A DNA stretch of 64,000 bases from Reyranella aquatilis (GCF_020880995.1 NZ_JAJISD010000004.1:124001-188000); one strand, 5' to 3'; shown: positions 50,858 to 60,744, counted from the first letter of the stretch. The notes: generated from the letters alone by a model not told the origin. Numbers and translations: made by a program.

Positions 50858-52441
50858 TCAACGCGCCGCGAGCGCATGGCCGGCGGGACCGACGGCGGGT
50901 ACGGGAACAGCGGCGCCATGCTCCTCCGGCCCTTTCCGGATGAACAGCAGCATCAGGTAGACCTCGACGATCGCGAAGGCGGTGTAGAGCAGAATGAATC
51001 CGGAGAGCGAGAACACCATGTAGGCGACGCTGTGCGTCGACGCCGACAGCCACGTCGGCAGCATCTCGTTGACGGTCCAGGGCTGGCGGCCGACCTCGGC
51101 GACCAGCCAGCCGAACTCGCAGGCGAGGAACGGCACCGAGATCATCAGCACTGCGCTCCACTGGAACCAGCGCTGCCGCTCGACCTGGTTGGAGAGGGTC
51201 ATCAGGGTTGCCAGCACGAGGTAGGCCAGCATCAGCAGGCCGAAGGCGACCATGAAGCGGAAGGACCAGAAGACGATCGACACGTCGGGAATGGTGTCGC
51301 GCGCGGCACGGGCGATGTCGGCGTCGGTGATCTTCGTCAGGTCGCCCTGTGGCGCATAGCGGAGGACCAGAAAGCCGTAGCCCACATCCTTGCCGTGCGC
51401 CTTGAACTGGGCGAGCGCGGCTTCGTCGCGCGGATTGGCGCTCAGCTTCTCCATCGCCTGAACCGCCGGGATGCCGTTGCGGATGCGCTCCTGCGCCTGG
51501 ACCTGGAGCTGGTCGATCGCCGGCACGACTCCGTCGAGAGAATGCGTGACCAGGATCGACAGCATCGCGGGAATCTGAACCGTGAAATAGTTCTTCTGCT
51601 CGGCCTGGTTGGGAAAGGCGATGGCGTTGAACGCCATCGGCGCCTTCTCGGCCGTCCACAGGGCTTCCATCGCGGCCAGCTTGGTCGGCTGGACCTTGGC
51701 GCCGACATAGCCCAGCGCATCGCCCAGCGTGATCACGCCGGCGCCGCCCAGCATGCCGAACACCGCGGCGACGCGGAACGAGCGCCGCGCGAGATCGAGA
51801 TGGCGCCCTTTCAGCATGTACCAGGCGCTGACGCCGCAGACGAAGATGGCCGCCGTCACGTAGCCCGCGAGCACGGTATGGACGAACTTGGACTGCGCGT
51901 CGGGATTGAAGAACAGCGCGCCGAAGTCGTGCAGTTCCATGCGCATGGTGATGGGATTGAACTCGGCGCCCTGCGGGTGCTGCATGAAGCTGTTGGCGAC
52001 CAGAATCCACAGCGCCGAGAAGTTCGAGCCCAGCGCGACGGCATAGGTCACGATGAGGTGCTGGGCCTTGGACATCCTGTCCCAGCCGAACACCATCAGG
52101 CCGATGAAGGTGGATTCCAGGAAGAAGGCCATCAGGCCCTCGATCGCCAGCGGCGCGCCGAACGTGTCGCCGACGAAGCTCGAATAGAAAGACCAGTTGG
52201 TGCCGAACTGGAACTCCATGGTGAGACCGGTGGCGACGCCCAGCGCGAAGTTGATCAGCAGCAGGCGCGTCCAGAACTGGGCCATGCGCTTGTAGATCTC
52301 GCGCCCCGTCGTGACGTAGATCGTTTCCATCACGGCCAGCAGCACGGTGAGGCCCAGCGTCAGCGGCACGAACAGGAAGTGGTAGAGCGCCGTGGCGGCG
52401 AACTGCGCGCGCGACAGGTCCACGACAAGATCATTCACCAT
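50858..52441 (-). CDS. cydA: Cytochrome bd quinol oxidase subunit I
   Basis: The 527-residue protein is CydA, carrying haems b558, b595 and d. The proximal His is in ALYHFLFVPLTLG (~21), with FQFGTNWSFYSSFVGD, LESTFIGLMVFGWD, and the GRQPW motif late in the protein. The Q-loop region is long (~260-375, including QIPAMLSILVTHSLDGV and the QAQERIRNG segment), as in the E. coli-type L subfamily. It reduces O2 to water with quinol at low oxygen. A perfect FNR-type box lies 84 bp upstream of the ATG. It heads the cydABXDC operon. Confidence 0.97.
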   Translation of the reverse strand: MVNDLVVDLSRAQFAATALYHFLFVPLTLGLTVLLAVMETIYVTTGREIYKRMAQFWTRLLLINFALGVATGLTMEFQFGTNWSFYSSFVGDTFGAPLAIEGLMAFFLESTFIGLMVFGWDRMSKAQHLIVTYAVALGSNFSALWILVANSFMQHPQGAEFNPITMRMELHDFGALFFNPDAQSKFVHTVLAGYVTAAIFVCGVSAWYMLKGRHLDLARRSFRVAAVFGMLGGAGVITLGDALGYVGAKVQPTKLAAMEALWTAEKAPMAFNAIAFPNQAEQKNYFTVQIPAMLSILVTHSLDGVVPAIDQLQVQAQERIRNGIPAVQAMEKLSANPRDEAALAQFKAHGKDVGYGFLVLRYAPQGDLTKITDADIARAARDTIPDVSIVFWSFRFMVAFGLLMLAYLVLATLMTLSNQVERQRWFQWSAVLMISVPFLACEFGWLVAEVGRQPWTVNEMLPTWLSASTHSVAYMVFSLSGFILLYTAFAIVEVYLMLLFIRKGPEEHGAAVPVPAVGPAGHALAAR

Positions 52442-52524
52442 GTGCCAACCCTACTCCCCTCAACGCATGCCCGGATACTCCAACGGACGCAGCGGAAAAT
52501 ACAGCCGGCGGGCACAGGCTTCAC

Positions 52525-52538
52525 TTGATCCTGATCAA
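52525..52538. promoter_or_regulatory. FNR/Anr-type box upstream of cydA
   Basis: TTGAT-CCTG-ATCAA is a perfect match to the FNR consensus TTGATNNNNATCAA. It lies 84 bp before the cydA ATG and 118 bp before the divergent NUDIX gene, so oxygen control of the cyd operon by an FNR/FixK-like protein is likely. Confidence 0.85.
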
Positions 52539-52655
52539 GCACGCCGGCCCCTGCAAGACCTCCCGCGCACGACAATGCACAACCGCCGGGATCGGCAGTC
52601 GAACAGCGGGAAATCGGGCTGGGCCGCAGCACCGGGCGAATGCGATAGTCGGGCC

Positions 52656-53234
52656 ATGACGAATGAGCGCAAGGGCCCGTGGACCGTTCTTTCCAAGAAG
52701 GACGTCTACGACAATCCATGGATCCGGTTGACCCATCACGAGGTGCTGACGCCGGCGCAGACACCCGGCATCTACGGACTGATCCACTACAAGAACATCG
52801 CCATCGGCGTCGTGCCGATCGATTCCGAGGGGCATACCTATCTGGTAGGCCAGTATCGCTTTCCGCTCGGGGCCTACAGCTGGGAGATCCCGGAGGGGGG
52901 CGGCGCACACGGTGTCGACCCGCTCCAGTCCGCCGCCCGTGAGCTTCGCGAGGAGACCGGCCTCGTGGCGGGCCACTGGCGCAAGATCCTGGAGTGCGAT
53001 CTCTCCAACTCGGTGTCCGACGAGCGCGCCGTCGCCTATGTCGCCTGGGGCCTCACGCAGGGCGAAGCGGAACCCGAGGCCACCGAAGACCTGGCGGTGA
53101 GACGCGTGCCGCTGGCCGAAGCGTTCCGCATGGTTTCGGCTGGGGAAATTCGCGACGCGTTGAGCGTGCTCTCCCTTCAGGCCGTTCAGATCCTTCAATT
53201 GCAGGGCAAGCTCGATCCACGCGATCCTGCCTGA
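52656..53234 (+). CDS. NUDIX hydrolase (ADP-ribose pyrophosphatase-like)
   Basis: The 192-residue protein has the Nudix box (EGGGAHGVDP followed by AARELREETG, ~85-107) and the preceding YRFPLGAYSWEIPEGG, which resembles ADP-ribose pyrophosphatases. It would cleave ADP-ribose or related sugar nucleotides to AMP and sugar phosphate. It is divergent from cydA and shares the intergenic region with the FNR box; whether FNR affects it is unknown. Confidence 0.85.
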   Translation: MTNERKGPWTVLSKKDVYDNPWIRLTHHEVLTPAQTPGIYGLIHYKNIAIGVVPIDSEGHTYLVGQYRFPLGAYSWEIPEGGGAHGVDPLQSAARELREETGLVAGHWRKILECDLSNSVSDERAVAYVAWGLTQGEAEPEATEDLAVRRVPLAEAFRMVSAGEIRDALSVLSLQAVQILQLQGKLDPRDPA

Positions 53235-53320
53235 GGGTCACCCGGCGCTTGCGAAAGCGACGAGACGGTTGATCGCGCTCCGGCACCCCGAATAATGGCG
53301 CGGCAACAAAGGAACAGGAA

Positions 53321-54385
53321 ATGCCCGCGTCGTACGAAACCCATCGCAAGCAGCTCGAACTGATCCTGGAGGCCTGGGGCATGCCGAAGGCCACCGCCGT
53401 CGGCACCGCCGAGATCATGAGCTGGGCGGACCTCCACGGCATCGACACGCACGGCATCTCGATGGTGCCGCCCTACGACGAGCGGCGACTGGCCAACAAG
53501 CTCGACCTGCGCGCCGAGCCAAGGGTCCTGAAGGAGACACCGGTATCGGTGCTGGTCGACGGTGCCGGGGGCCTCGGCCATCCCGCCGGACGGCGCGCCA
53601 TGGACATCGCGATCGAGAAGGCGAAGAAGACCGGTATCGGCGTGGCGGCGGTGCGCAACTCCGGCCATTTCGGCGCCTGCGGCTTCTATGTGCTGCAGGC
53701 CGTCGATGCCGGCTTCATCGGCATGGCCACGACTTCCGCCAGCGGCATCAACATGGCGCCGACCAACGGCGCCCAGGCCCGCCTCGGCACCGATCCGATC
53801 GCCTTCGCCGCGCCCGGCAAGCCGGGCGAACCGTTCCTGCTCGACATGGCGACCACGACCGTCGCCGCCGGCAAAATCCGCAACAAGGCGAACGAGGGTC
53901 TGCAGACGCCGACCGGCTGGCTGGTGACCAAGGACGGCCTGCCCAGCACCGACCCGCACGAGGTCAGCAAGGGCGGTTACATGACGCCGCTCGGCGGCAC
54001 GCCGGAAGGCAGCAGCCACAAGGGCTACGGTCTCGGCGCCATGGTCAACATCCTGAGTTCGGCTTTGTCGGGCGGCGCGATGGTGACGGACCCGACGCGC
54101 AACACGCGGCCCGGCCCGATCGACATCGGCCACTTCTTCCTCGCGATGGATCCCGGCATGTTCCGCGACACCGCCGACTTCCAGGCCGATGTCGCCGCCT
54201 TCTGCGACACGCTGCGCGCGACGCGGCCGGCCGATCCCGCGAAGCCCGTGCAGGTCGCCGGCGATCCCGAGCGCCGCATCGCCGCCGCCCGGATGAAGAC
54301 CGGCATCCCCGTCGGCCCCAACCTGCTCGCCAAGGTCAAGGAGATCGCGCTGGCATCCGGCGCCGACTGGATCATGGAGGGCTGA
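53321..54385 (+). CDS. Ldh family NAD(P)-dependent oxidoreductase
   Basis: The 354-residue protein belongs to the malate/L-lactate/sulfolactate dehydrogenase family, which is structurally unlike the classic LDH. Landmarks are ADLHGIDTHGISM with the catalytic His, VRNSGHFGACGFYV, GTDPIAFAAPG, LDMATTTVAAGKI, and SSHKGYGLGAMVNILSS near the end. It reduces a 2-keto acid or the reverse; the substrate is unclear. The following membrane-protein gene starts 5 bp after its stop, so the two may be co-transcribed. Confidence 0.88.
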   Translation: MPASYETHRKQLELILEAWGMPKATAVGTAEIMSWADLHGIDTHGISMVPPYDERRLANKLDLRAEPRVLKETPVSVLVDGAGGLGHPAGRRAMDIAIEKAKKTGIGVAAVRNSGHFGACGFYVLQAVDAGFIGMATTSASGINMAPTNGAQARLGTDPIAFAAPGKPGEPFLLDMATTTVAAGKIRNKANEGLQTPTGWLVTKDGLPSTDPHEVSKGGYMTPLGGTPEGSSHKGYGLGAMVNILSSALSGGAMVTDPTRNTRPGPIDIGHFFLAMDPGMFRDTADFQADVAAFCDTLRATRPADPAKPVQVAGDPERRIAAARMKTGIPVGPNLLAKVKEIALASGADWIMEG

Positions 54386-54390
54386 CGGCC

Positions 54391-54843
54391 TTGTGGCGGC
54401 CGTCTCCGGCGCGGCTGCTGCCCGCCAATCCCGCGCTCTACGACGGGCCGGCGATCTCCTTCTGGGTCGCCGTCGCCTGGCTCGTCGCCATCACCGTGCG
54501 TTCCTGCATCCATCTGCTGGCGCCGGACGGCGGCGCGCAGTCGATCGCCACGATCGACGTCACGGGCGTGGCCGGCGGCTCGAACATCGTGGCCATCTTC
54601 GGTCAGTGGGGAGCGATCCAGCTGCTGCTCGCCCTGCTGCTCTGGGTCCTGCTGCTGCGCTGGCGCGGAACCGTACCGCTGGTGCTGCTGGTCTTCACCC
54701 TGGAGCCTGTGCTGCGCGGGCTGGCGGGACACCTCAAGCCGGTGACGACGATGGGCACGGCGCCGGGCGCAGAGATCAACTGGCTGGTGCTGCCGGTGAT
54801 GGCGTTCTTCTTCTATCTGTCGCTTTGTCCGGTGCGCCGCTAA
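54391..54843 (+). CDS. Hypothetical membrane protein
   Basis: The 150-residue product has four predicted membrane helices (AISFWVAVAWLVAITVRSCI, IQLLLALLLWVLLL, VPLVLLVFTLEPVL, NWLVLPVMAFFFYLSL). It starts with TTG at 54391, with GGAGG ~10 nt upstream inside the end of the dehydrogenase gene. The family is unknown. It converges on rutD. Confidence 0.7.
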   Translation: MWRPSPARLLPANPALYDGPAISFWVAVAWLVAITVRSCIHLLAPDGGAQSIATIDVTGVAGGSNIVAIFGQWGAIQLLLALLLWVLLLRWRGTVPLVLLVFTLEPVLRGLAGHLKPVTTMGTAPGAEINWLVLPVMAFFFYLSLCPVRR

Positions 54844-54849
54844 CGGGGC

Positions 54850-55626
54850 TCAAGCGCGACCGAGAAAGTCGAGGAGCGCCGCATTGAAGGCGTCCGGCTC
54901 GACCACGTTCACCGCATGCCCGCCATAGTCGACGAGTTGCAGGTCCGCACGGGGCAGGCCGGCCGCGAGTTCCCGCGATTTGCTGGCAGGTACGAGCACG
55001 TCGTCCCGTGCCCCCATGACGAGGACCGGCGTGCGGATGGTGGCGAGGTCCGCCGTCGCGTCGAAGCGCAGGAGCGCGCCGATCCGGCGGCGCAGCGTCT
55101 CCTCGCCCTGGAAATGAGCCAGCCCGTGCTCGTCTTCGTGGCGCGCCCGCTCCGCGTTCTCGGCCAGCCACAGGGCCGGATAGAGGAAAATCGGCTGGGC
55201 CCGCACGTAAGCCGCGGGGCCGGCATGCTCCAGCAACAGCAGCCGCGCCTCGAAGCAGCGCTTCGTATGTTCGTCCGCCTTCGCCCAGCCGTTCACCACG
55301 GTAAGCGACACGAGCCGCTGCGACACCCTGCGGGCGAGATCCAGCCCGACCAGTCCGCCGAGCGCGTGTCCCACGAAGTGACAGGTTGTGGTGCCGGTTT
55401 CGTCGAGGATCGCCAGCACGTCGTCGGCCATGGCGCCGATCGAGTATGGTTCCGGCAGGTCCCGCTTCGCTCGCCCGGTTCCCGCCTGGTCGTAGGTGAT
55501 CACGCGGTAGTGAGCGCGCAGCGCGGCAAGCTGCGGCGCCCAGTATCCCGCCGCACCGCCCAGGCCCGATGACAGCAGCACGGTCGGTGCCCCCTCGCGG
55601 GCGCTTTCGAGGACGTCGACGCTCAC
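54850..55626 (-). CDS. rutD: Rut pathway alpha/beta hydrolase RutD
   Basis: The 258-residue protein is an alpha/beta hydrolase closely resembling E. coli RutD (SSGLGGAAGYWAPQL, YDQAGTGRAK, FVGHALGGLVGLDLA, TVVNGWAKADEHTKRCF, AQPIFLYPALWLAEN). The nucleophile position in GHALGG holds Ala rather than Ser, as in E. coli RutD, so it is an atypical member; carbamate or aminoacrylate hydrolysis has been proposed. The GTG start directly follows the rutC stop. Confidence 0.93.
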   Translation of the reverse strand: MSVDVLESAREGAPTVLLSSGLGGAAGYWAPQLAALRAHYRVITYDQAGTGRAKRDLPEPYSIGAMADDVLAILDETGTTTCHFVGHALGGLVGLDLARRVSQRLVSLTVVNGWAKADEHTKRCFEARLLLLEHAGPAAYVRAQPIFLYPALWLAENAERARHEDEHGLAHFQGEETLRRRIGALLRFDATADLATIRTPVLVMGARDDVLVPASKSRELAAGLPRADLQLVDYGGHAVNVVEPDAFNAALLDFLGRA

Positions 55627-56016
55627 TTAGCGCTTGCCGACATGCGCCGTCGTGGCGATCTCGACCAGCGCGTCCTTCTTCACGAGGCCGCACTGGATGC
55701 AGTAGCGCGCCGGCTTGTCGCCGGGAAAGTACGTCGCATAGACGGTATTGATGGCGGCGTAGTTCGCCCAATCCGTCAGGAAGATCTGGTTGAACGTGAC
55801 ATCGGACATTGTGCCTCCGGCCGCCTCGATCACCGACTTGATCTGCTCGAGCACGAACTCGGTCTGCTTCGCGGCATCACCCACGTGGACGACGTTGGTC
55901 TCCTTGTCGAGCGCCAGCGTCCCCGAGACGTAGACGATGCCGTCGGCCATCGCGCCGGGAGAATAAGGCGCCAGGGTCTTGCCGGAACCGACCGGGATCA
56001 CGGGTTTCATCGGCAT
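55627..56016 (-). CDS. rutC: Aminoacrylate deaminase RutC (YjgF/Rid family)
   Basis: The 129-residue protein is a YjgF/YER057c/UK114-type trimer subunit. RutC deaminates the 3-aminoacrylate formed in uracil catabolism. Landmarks are [33 protein letters not shown], and [15 protein letters not shown] with the substrate-pocket Cys. It overlaps the end of rutB by one base and precedes rutD immediately. Confidence 0.93.
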   Translation of the reverse strand: MPMKPVIPVGSGKTLAPYSPGAMADGIVYVSGTLALDKETNVVHVGDAAKQTEFVLEQIKSVIEAAGGTMSDVTFNQIFLTDWANYAAINTVYATYFPGDKPARYCIQCGLVKKDALVEIATTAHVGKR

Positions 56017-56765
56017 CACTCTACTCCCTTGGTCGTCAGCGTCGGATTGGTGTTGTCCTTCAGCGCCTTCTGGAACGCCTCGACCGACGAGACCCAGCCG
56101 AAGAACTTCTCGATGTTGTAGAGCGATGCCTTCTGCACGAAGTCCGGGCCGGCATGATGGCAGGCGTCGTGGAGGACCACGCCGAAATATTCGAGGAAGA
56201 ACCCGTCGCGCAACGTCGACTCGACGCACACGTTGGTCGCCACGCCCGTGAACACCAGCGAGCGGATGCCGCGCGAGCGCAGGAGGCTGTCGAGGTTGGT
56301 GTTGTAGAAGGCCGAGTAGCGCGGCTTCGGCACCACGATATCGCCGGCCTGCGGCTGCAGCTCCAGCACCAGCTCGTAGTCCCAGCCGCCCTTGGCCAGC
56401 AGCTTGCCCTGCAGCTCGGGCCTCGCCCGCATGGTCTTGAGCGCGTTCGACTTGTGGTAGTTGGGCGAACCGGGCCCGCCCGCTTCCACATAATCCGGAT
56501 CCCACCCGTTCTGGAAATAGATCACCGTCACGCCGGCCGCGCGGGCGGCGGCACAGGCTTCCCTGGTCTTCTCGATCGCGGCAGCGGCACCCGCGACGTC
56601 GAACCCGGCAAGATCGAGATAGCCGCCCTTCGAGGCATAGGCGTTCTGCATGTCGACCACGATCAGTGCGGTCTCCTGCGGACGGATCAGCAGTGCCTCC
56701 GGCTTCGCCTCGAGATGGCGTGCGTTCGGATCGTCGGGCGGAAAGTAGCTGACGGGCGTGCTCAT
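56016..56765 (-). CDS. rutB: Ureidoacrylate amidohydrolase RutB
   Basis: The 249-residue protein is an isochorismatase-fold amidohydrolase. The catalytic Asp is in [10 protein letters not shown], the Lys in the PRYSAF region ([15 protein letters not shown]) and the Cys in [16 protein letters not shown]. RutB cleaves peroxyureidoacrylate from RutA to peroxyaminoacrylate or aminoacrylate. It overlaps rutA by 4 bp. Confidence 0.94.
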   Translation of the reverse strand: MSTPVSYFPPDDPNARHLEAKPEALLIRPQETALIVVDMQNAYASKGGYLDLAGFDVAGAAAAIEKTREACAAARAAGVTVIYFQNGWDPDYVEAGGPGSPNYHKSNALKTMRARPELQGKLLAKGGWDYELVLELQPQAGDIVVPKPRYSAFYNTNLDSLLRSRGIRSLVFTGVATNVCVESTLRDGFFLEYFGVVLHDACHHAGPDFVQKASLYNIEKFFGWVSSVEAFQKALKDNTNPTLTTKGVE

Positions 56766-57865
56766 TCGGCAGCCTCCGCGACAGGGGCGACGGCGGAGGC
56801 GATGTGCCGTCGGCTCTTCATCAGAGGCTGGATGCGCTCGCCGAAGATCTCGGTCCCGCTCACGAACTCATCGAAGGTGAGCAGCGTGCCCGCCAGGCCG
56901 GGGATCATCGCGACCTCGTCCATCATCCGCGCCACTTTGGCATGGCTGCCGACGAGCAACCCGATGTTCAGGTTCACCGCCGATTTCGGATCGATCATGT
57001 GCTTCACGTTGGTGTCGGCACCCGACTTCTTGTCGGCACTGCCCTGATCGGTCAGCCACTTCAGGGCTTCGAGATCCGCACCGTCCCGGTAGTGCTGCCA
57101 CTTGGCTTCCGCTTCGGCATCGGTCTCGCCGGTGATGATCATGAACAGCGCGTAGGTCGCGATGTCCCGGCCGCTGCCGGCGGCGATCTTCTGCATGCGC
57201 TCTACGGTGTCGGCACAGGCGGTGGGCGTGTTGTAGCCTTTGCCGAAGCAGAAATTGTAGTCCGCATACTTCGCCGTGAAGGCCATGCCGGCGTCGCTCT
57301 GGCCGGCGCAGATCACCTTCACCGGCTGCTGCGGCCGCGGGCTCAGCTTGCAGTCCTCCATCCTGAAGAACTCGCCCTTGAAGTTGGAGGTGCCGGTCTC
57401 CCACAGGTCGCGCATCACCTGGACATACTCGGCGGCGAAATCGTAGCGCCGGGCGAAGTATTCATCGCCGGGCCAGATGCCCATCTGCGAGTATTCGGGC
57501 CGCTGCCAGCCGGTGATGACGTTGAGGCCGAAGCGGCCGTTGGAAATCGAATCGATCGTCGAGCACATGCGGGCCGCGATCGCCGGCGGGATCGCGAGCG
57601 TCGGCACCGTCGCGTAGAGTTTGATGCGGGTGGTCACGGCGGCGAGACCGGCCATCAGGGTGAAGGATTCGAGATTGTGGTCCCAGAACTCGCTCTTGCC
57701 GCCGAACCCGCGCAGCTTGATCATCGACAGGGCGAAATCGAAGCCGTACCGCTCGGCATTGAGCGTCGTCTGCCTGTTCAGGTCGAAGCTCGGCCTGTAC
57801 TGCGGCGACGTCGTCGAAACGATCCAGCCGTTGCTGCCGATCGGGATGAATACGCCGATTTCCAA
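56762..57865 (-). CDS. rutA: Pyrimidine monooxygenase RutA, TTG start
   Basis: The 367-residue protein is the flavin-dependent RutA, which opens the uracil ring. Characteristic segments are [53 protein letters not shown] and [14 protein letters not shown]. The start is TTG 57865: GGAGG is 6 nt upstream, and translation from it gives the conserved N-terminus, whereas the first in-frame ATG would lose it. It heads rutABCD. The flavin reductase gene rutF and rutE and rutG are not in the window, so FMNH2 supply is encoded elsewhere. The 289 bp upstream (57866-58154) shows no gene; I see no clear RutR box. Confidence 0.92.
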   Translation of the reverse strand: MEIGVFIPIGSNGWIVSTTSPQYRPSFDLNRQTTLNAERYGFDFALSMIKLRGFGGKSEFWDHNLESFTLMAGLAAVTTRIKLYATVPTLAIPPAIAARMCSTIDSISNGRFGLNVITGWQRPEYSQMGIWPGDEYFARRYDFAAEYVQVMRDLWETGTSNFKGEFFRMEDCKLSPRPQQPVKVICAGQSDAGMAFTAKYADYNFCFGKGYNTPTACADTVERMQKIAAGSGRDIATYALFMIITGETDAEAEAKWQHYRDGADLEALKWLTDQGSADKKSGADTNVKHMIDPKSAVNLNIGLLVGSHAKVARMMDEVAMIPGLAGTLLTFDEFVSGTEIFGERIQPLMKSRRHIASAVAPVAEAAE

Positions 57866-58154
57866 GAGCCGCCTCCAGGGAAGATGACTCCGCAGACTTT
57901 CCCAAAAGCCGCCGATCCGGTCACTTTCTATAGTTTCCGCGACGCGTCGCGATGGCCCGGGAGTTGCATTGTGATCGGACTCGGCGCGGATCGCAGCCGG
58001 GGCGCGATCGCCACCGTCGACACGCTGCTCGCTCCCGTACGGAACCGGGTCGCCAGGCCGGGAGCTCGCAACGTGGGTGCGAAGGCTTGATCCAGCGCAA
58101 GGTCGCTCGGCCGGCGGACGGGCAAATTCAAGCCATCCTTCGAAGGACTGGCCC

Positions 58155-58379
58155 ATGCCCCCATCGACCACCTTGCTCGACTATCTGACGACTTCGGACA
58201 TCGTCGTCTTTCTGGGCGTGCCGCTTGGCCTGTTGACCATTGTCCTCGCGCAGCAAATTTTCGCGACGAGGACAACCGCCAGGATCGCTGGCTCATCCGC
58301 GCGCCAGCCGCCACAGCCTTCGATCACGAAGGACCCGGCGGCGCGACAGCGCCGCGGCAATGAGAGTCTCACGCGCTAG
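58155..58379 (+). CDS. Possible small membrane protein
   Basis: A 74-residue frame starts at ATG 58155 with GAAGGA upstream. It encodes one membrane helix ([20 protein letters not shown]) followed by a polar tail. No family is known; it lies between rutA and the CaiB/BaiF gene, divergent from rutA. The tail has Arg/Ser-rich composition that is common in non-coding high-GC frames, so only the membrane part is persuasive. Confidence 0.4.
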   Translation: MPPSTTLLDYLTTSDIVVFLGVPLGLLTIVLAQQIFATRTTARIAGSSARQPPQPSITKDPAARQRRGNESLTR

Positions 58380-58472
58380 CGATCTCGCCGCCGGCGATCC
58401 ATCGCACCCGCCTCGATCGCAAGGCTCGGCGTGGGCAGTGCGCTCTCGATCGTCTACGCCGCTCCCGTTGCG

Positions 58473-59675
58473 CTACGCGGACGCAGTCTCGCCGATGGCC
58501 TTTGCCCCGAGCAGCGCGTCGATGTCGGTCTCGCTGTAGCCGACTTCCGCGAGGATTTCGCGCGTATGCTCGCCGAGCCGCGGCGGCAGGCGGCGGATGG
58601 CGGCCGGGCTTTCCGAGAAGCGCGCCGGCGGGCGGGCCTGCTGGATCGTGCCTTCCGTCGGGTGCTCCAGCTTCTGAAACAGGCCGACGGCCTTGAGATG
58701 CGGCTGCTCGCCCACCTCCGTCATCTTGGCGAAGGAGGCATGCGGAACGTCGATCTTGAGCAGCAGCTCTTCCCATTCGGCGGTGGTTCGCTCGAGGGCG
58801 ATCCTGTTCATGCGCGCGTAGATCGCGTCGATGTTGGCCGCCCGCTTGATCGGGTCGCGCACGGAGAATTCCTCGATGCATTCGGGATGGCCGACCGTCT
58901 CGAAGAAGGTGCACCAGTTCTCGCCGGAATAGGGAAGCATCGTGAGCCAGCCATCCTTGGTCTTGACCGGACGGCGCTCCTTCACCCGCTTGTAGCCCGA
59001 GGGGCCGATCGGGGGCACGAAGGCGTGACCGCCCAGCATCTCGATGCTGTTGAAGGCCGCGACCGTCTCCAGCATCGGCACCTCGACCAATTGGCCCTTG
59101 CCGGTCCGCTCGCGATAGACCAGCGCCGCCGCCACCGCACCGGCAAGCGCGAGACCGCAGAGCTTGTCGCCGACGAGACTCGGCACGAAGGCCGGCTCGT
59201 CGTCGGTGCCGATGGACGAGGCAAGACCGGAGGCGGCCTGGACGATTTCGTCGAATGCCGGGCGCTTGGCCCACGGCCCGTCCTGACCGAAGCCGGTGGC
59301 GGCCGCGTAGATGATCCGGGGATTGAGGGCCTTGCAGGCCTCGTAACCGAAACCGAGCCTTTCCAGGGCGGCGGGACGGATGTTGGTCACCAGCGCGTCG
59401 GCCCGGGCGATGAGACGCCGCAGCACCTCCGCGCCCCCGGCGGTCTTGAGGTCGATCGCCACGCTGCGCTTGTTGCGGTTGGCGGCCATGAACTGGCCGC
59501 TCATGCCGCGGTTCCGGAACTGGCCGGTGTAGCGCCACTGGTCGCCCGTCAGCCCCTCGACCTTGATGAGATCGGCGCCCCAGTCGCCCAGCGTCTGCGC
59601 GCCGAAGGGACCGAACAGTACGGTCGTGAGGTCCAGAATACGAATGCCGGCGAGCGGCCCGGTAGCCTCGGTCAT
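58473..59675 (-). CDS. CaiB/BaiF family CoA transferase
   Basis: The 400-residue protein is a class III CoA transferase. It begins MTEATGPLAGIRILDLTTVL and contains RNKRSVAIDLKT, the catalytic Asp region in GFGQDGPWAKRPAFDEIVQA, and LPRL-like C-terminal AIRRLPPRLGEHTREILAEVG. It transfers CoA between carboxylic acids, so it likely activates a growth substrate. It lies upstream of the TauD-like and acyl-CoA dehydrogenase genes on the same strand, with gaps of 138 and 82 bp, suggesting related catabolism rather than a tight operon. Confidence 0.9.
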   Translation of the reverse strand: MTEATGPLAGIRILDLTTVLFGPFGAQTLGDWGADLIKVEGLTGDQWRYTGQFRNRGMSGQFMAANRNKRSVAIDLKTAGGAEVLRRLIARADALVTNIRPAALERLGFGYEACKALNPRIIYAAATGFGQDGPWAKRPAFDEIVQAASGLASSIGTDDEPAFVPSLVGDKLCGLALAGAVAAALVYRERTGKGQLVEVPMLETVAAFNSIEMLGGHAFVPPIGPSGYKRVKERRPVKTKDGWLTMLPYSGENWCTFFETVGHPECIEEFSVRDPIKRAANIDAIYARMNRIALERTTAEWEELLLKIDVPHASFAKMTEVGEQPHLKAVGLFQKLEHPTEGTIQQARPPARFSESPAAIRRLPPRLGEHTREILAEVGYSETDIDALLGAKAIGETASA

Positions 59676-59813
59676 GGCAGATCCCGCGAATGGTCGGTGC
59701 GACGTCTCAGATAGACAAGCGCACGACACAGCGAAAGTGCGGCCAGCCGGTCATCGAAACGCGGCGTCCGCCGCCGTCGCTTTTCCCCGCAGGACCGACG
59801 CAGCCGTTCCCGC

Positions 59814-60662
59814 TCAGACCGGGTTCGTCGGCCCGGAGGTCAGGCGGCGCATGTGGCGGCGCATGCCGTGATAGTCGTTGATCGCGTTGTGCATCGTGCG
59901 CCGGTTGTCCCAGATCGTGAGCGTGCCGGGCTTCCAGTGGACGCGGCAGGTGAATTCGGGCCGCGTCGCATGCGCCTGCAGCCAGTCGATCATCGGCTTG
60001 CTCTCCTCGGGCGTCATGCCCTCGAAGGAAACCGTGTGGCCGATGCTGCAGTAGAGCGCCTTCTGGCCGGTCTCCTCGACGGTGCGCACGATCGGATGCA
60101 CCGCCTCGTAGGAATCGGCATCCTCGGTGCCGGTGATCTTCATGCCGCCGACCACCGAATGGTGCGCCTTGCGCCCGCCCAGATGCTTGAGGCCGGCGCT
60201 GTTTACGCCCTTGAGCGTGCCCAGCATCTCCTTCATGCGGTTCGACAGGCTCTCGTAGGCCGCGACCATGTCGCAATAAAGCGTGTCGCCGCCCCGCTCC
60301 GGCGTCTCCAGCGCATAGAGCAGCGTCGCGAGCGGCGGGGTCTTCATGTAGGTCGTGTCGGAATGCCAGCCGCCGCCGAAATTGCGCGTCTCCGACGGCT
60401 CCTTGACGATGTCGAACAGGAACGGGAAATCGTCCATGCCCTTCACGAAGGGATAGTGGTTGGGCTCGCCGAAGCGCGCGCCGACATCCATCAGGTCCTG
60501 CGGCGAAAGATCCTGGTCGCGGATCGCGATCACCTTGTAGTCGAGGAAGGCCTGGTGGACCTGTGCCCAGTCGTGATTGTCCATGGCACGCAGGTCGACA
60601 CCGGTCACCTCTGCGCCCAGCGAGCCGGCGATCGGCGTCACGGTGATGCTGTTGCGGGTCAT
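59814..60662 (-). CDS. TauD/TfdA family Fe(II)/2-oxoglutarate dioxygenase
   Basis: The 282-residue protein has the TauD fold. The iron-binding HxD is in GGGWHSDTTYM, the distal His in WDNRRTMHNAIND, and the Arg that binds 2-oxoglutarate in HGMRRHMRRL. It oxidises a carboxylate- or sulfonate-bearing substrate. The ATG at 60662 follows AGGAG at 6 nt. It precedes the CaiB/BaiF gene and follows the acyl-CoA dehydrogenase. Confidence 0.9.
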   Translation of the reverse strand: MTRNSITVTPIAGSLGAEVTGVDLRAMDNHDWAQVHQAFLDYKVIAIRDQDLSPQDLMDVGARFGEPNHYPFVKGMDDFPFLFDIVKEPSETRNFGGGWHSDTTYMKTPPLATLLYALETPERGGDTLYCDMVAAYESLSNRMKEMLGTLKGVNSAGLKHLGGRKAHHSVVGGMKITGTEDADSYEAVHPIVRTVEETGQKALYCSIGHTVSFEGMTPEESKPMIDWLQAHATRPEFTCRVHWKPGTLTIWDNRRTMHNAINDYHGMRRHMRRLTSGPTNPV

Positions 60663-60744
60663 GGCGGCTCCTGATGTTCGCGACTTCGTCACTCGACGAT
60701 TAAAGACCCGCCAGCCCCCCGACGACAATGGCCTCCGCCCGTCT

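Noticed and set aside
47783..52528. A very long plus-strand open frame (~1580 codons) opposite the cyd operon.
   Set aside because: It is antisense to five well-supported cyd genes. Its His/Arg/Gln-rich composition is typical of the complementary strand of GC-rich coding DNA.
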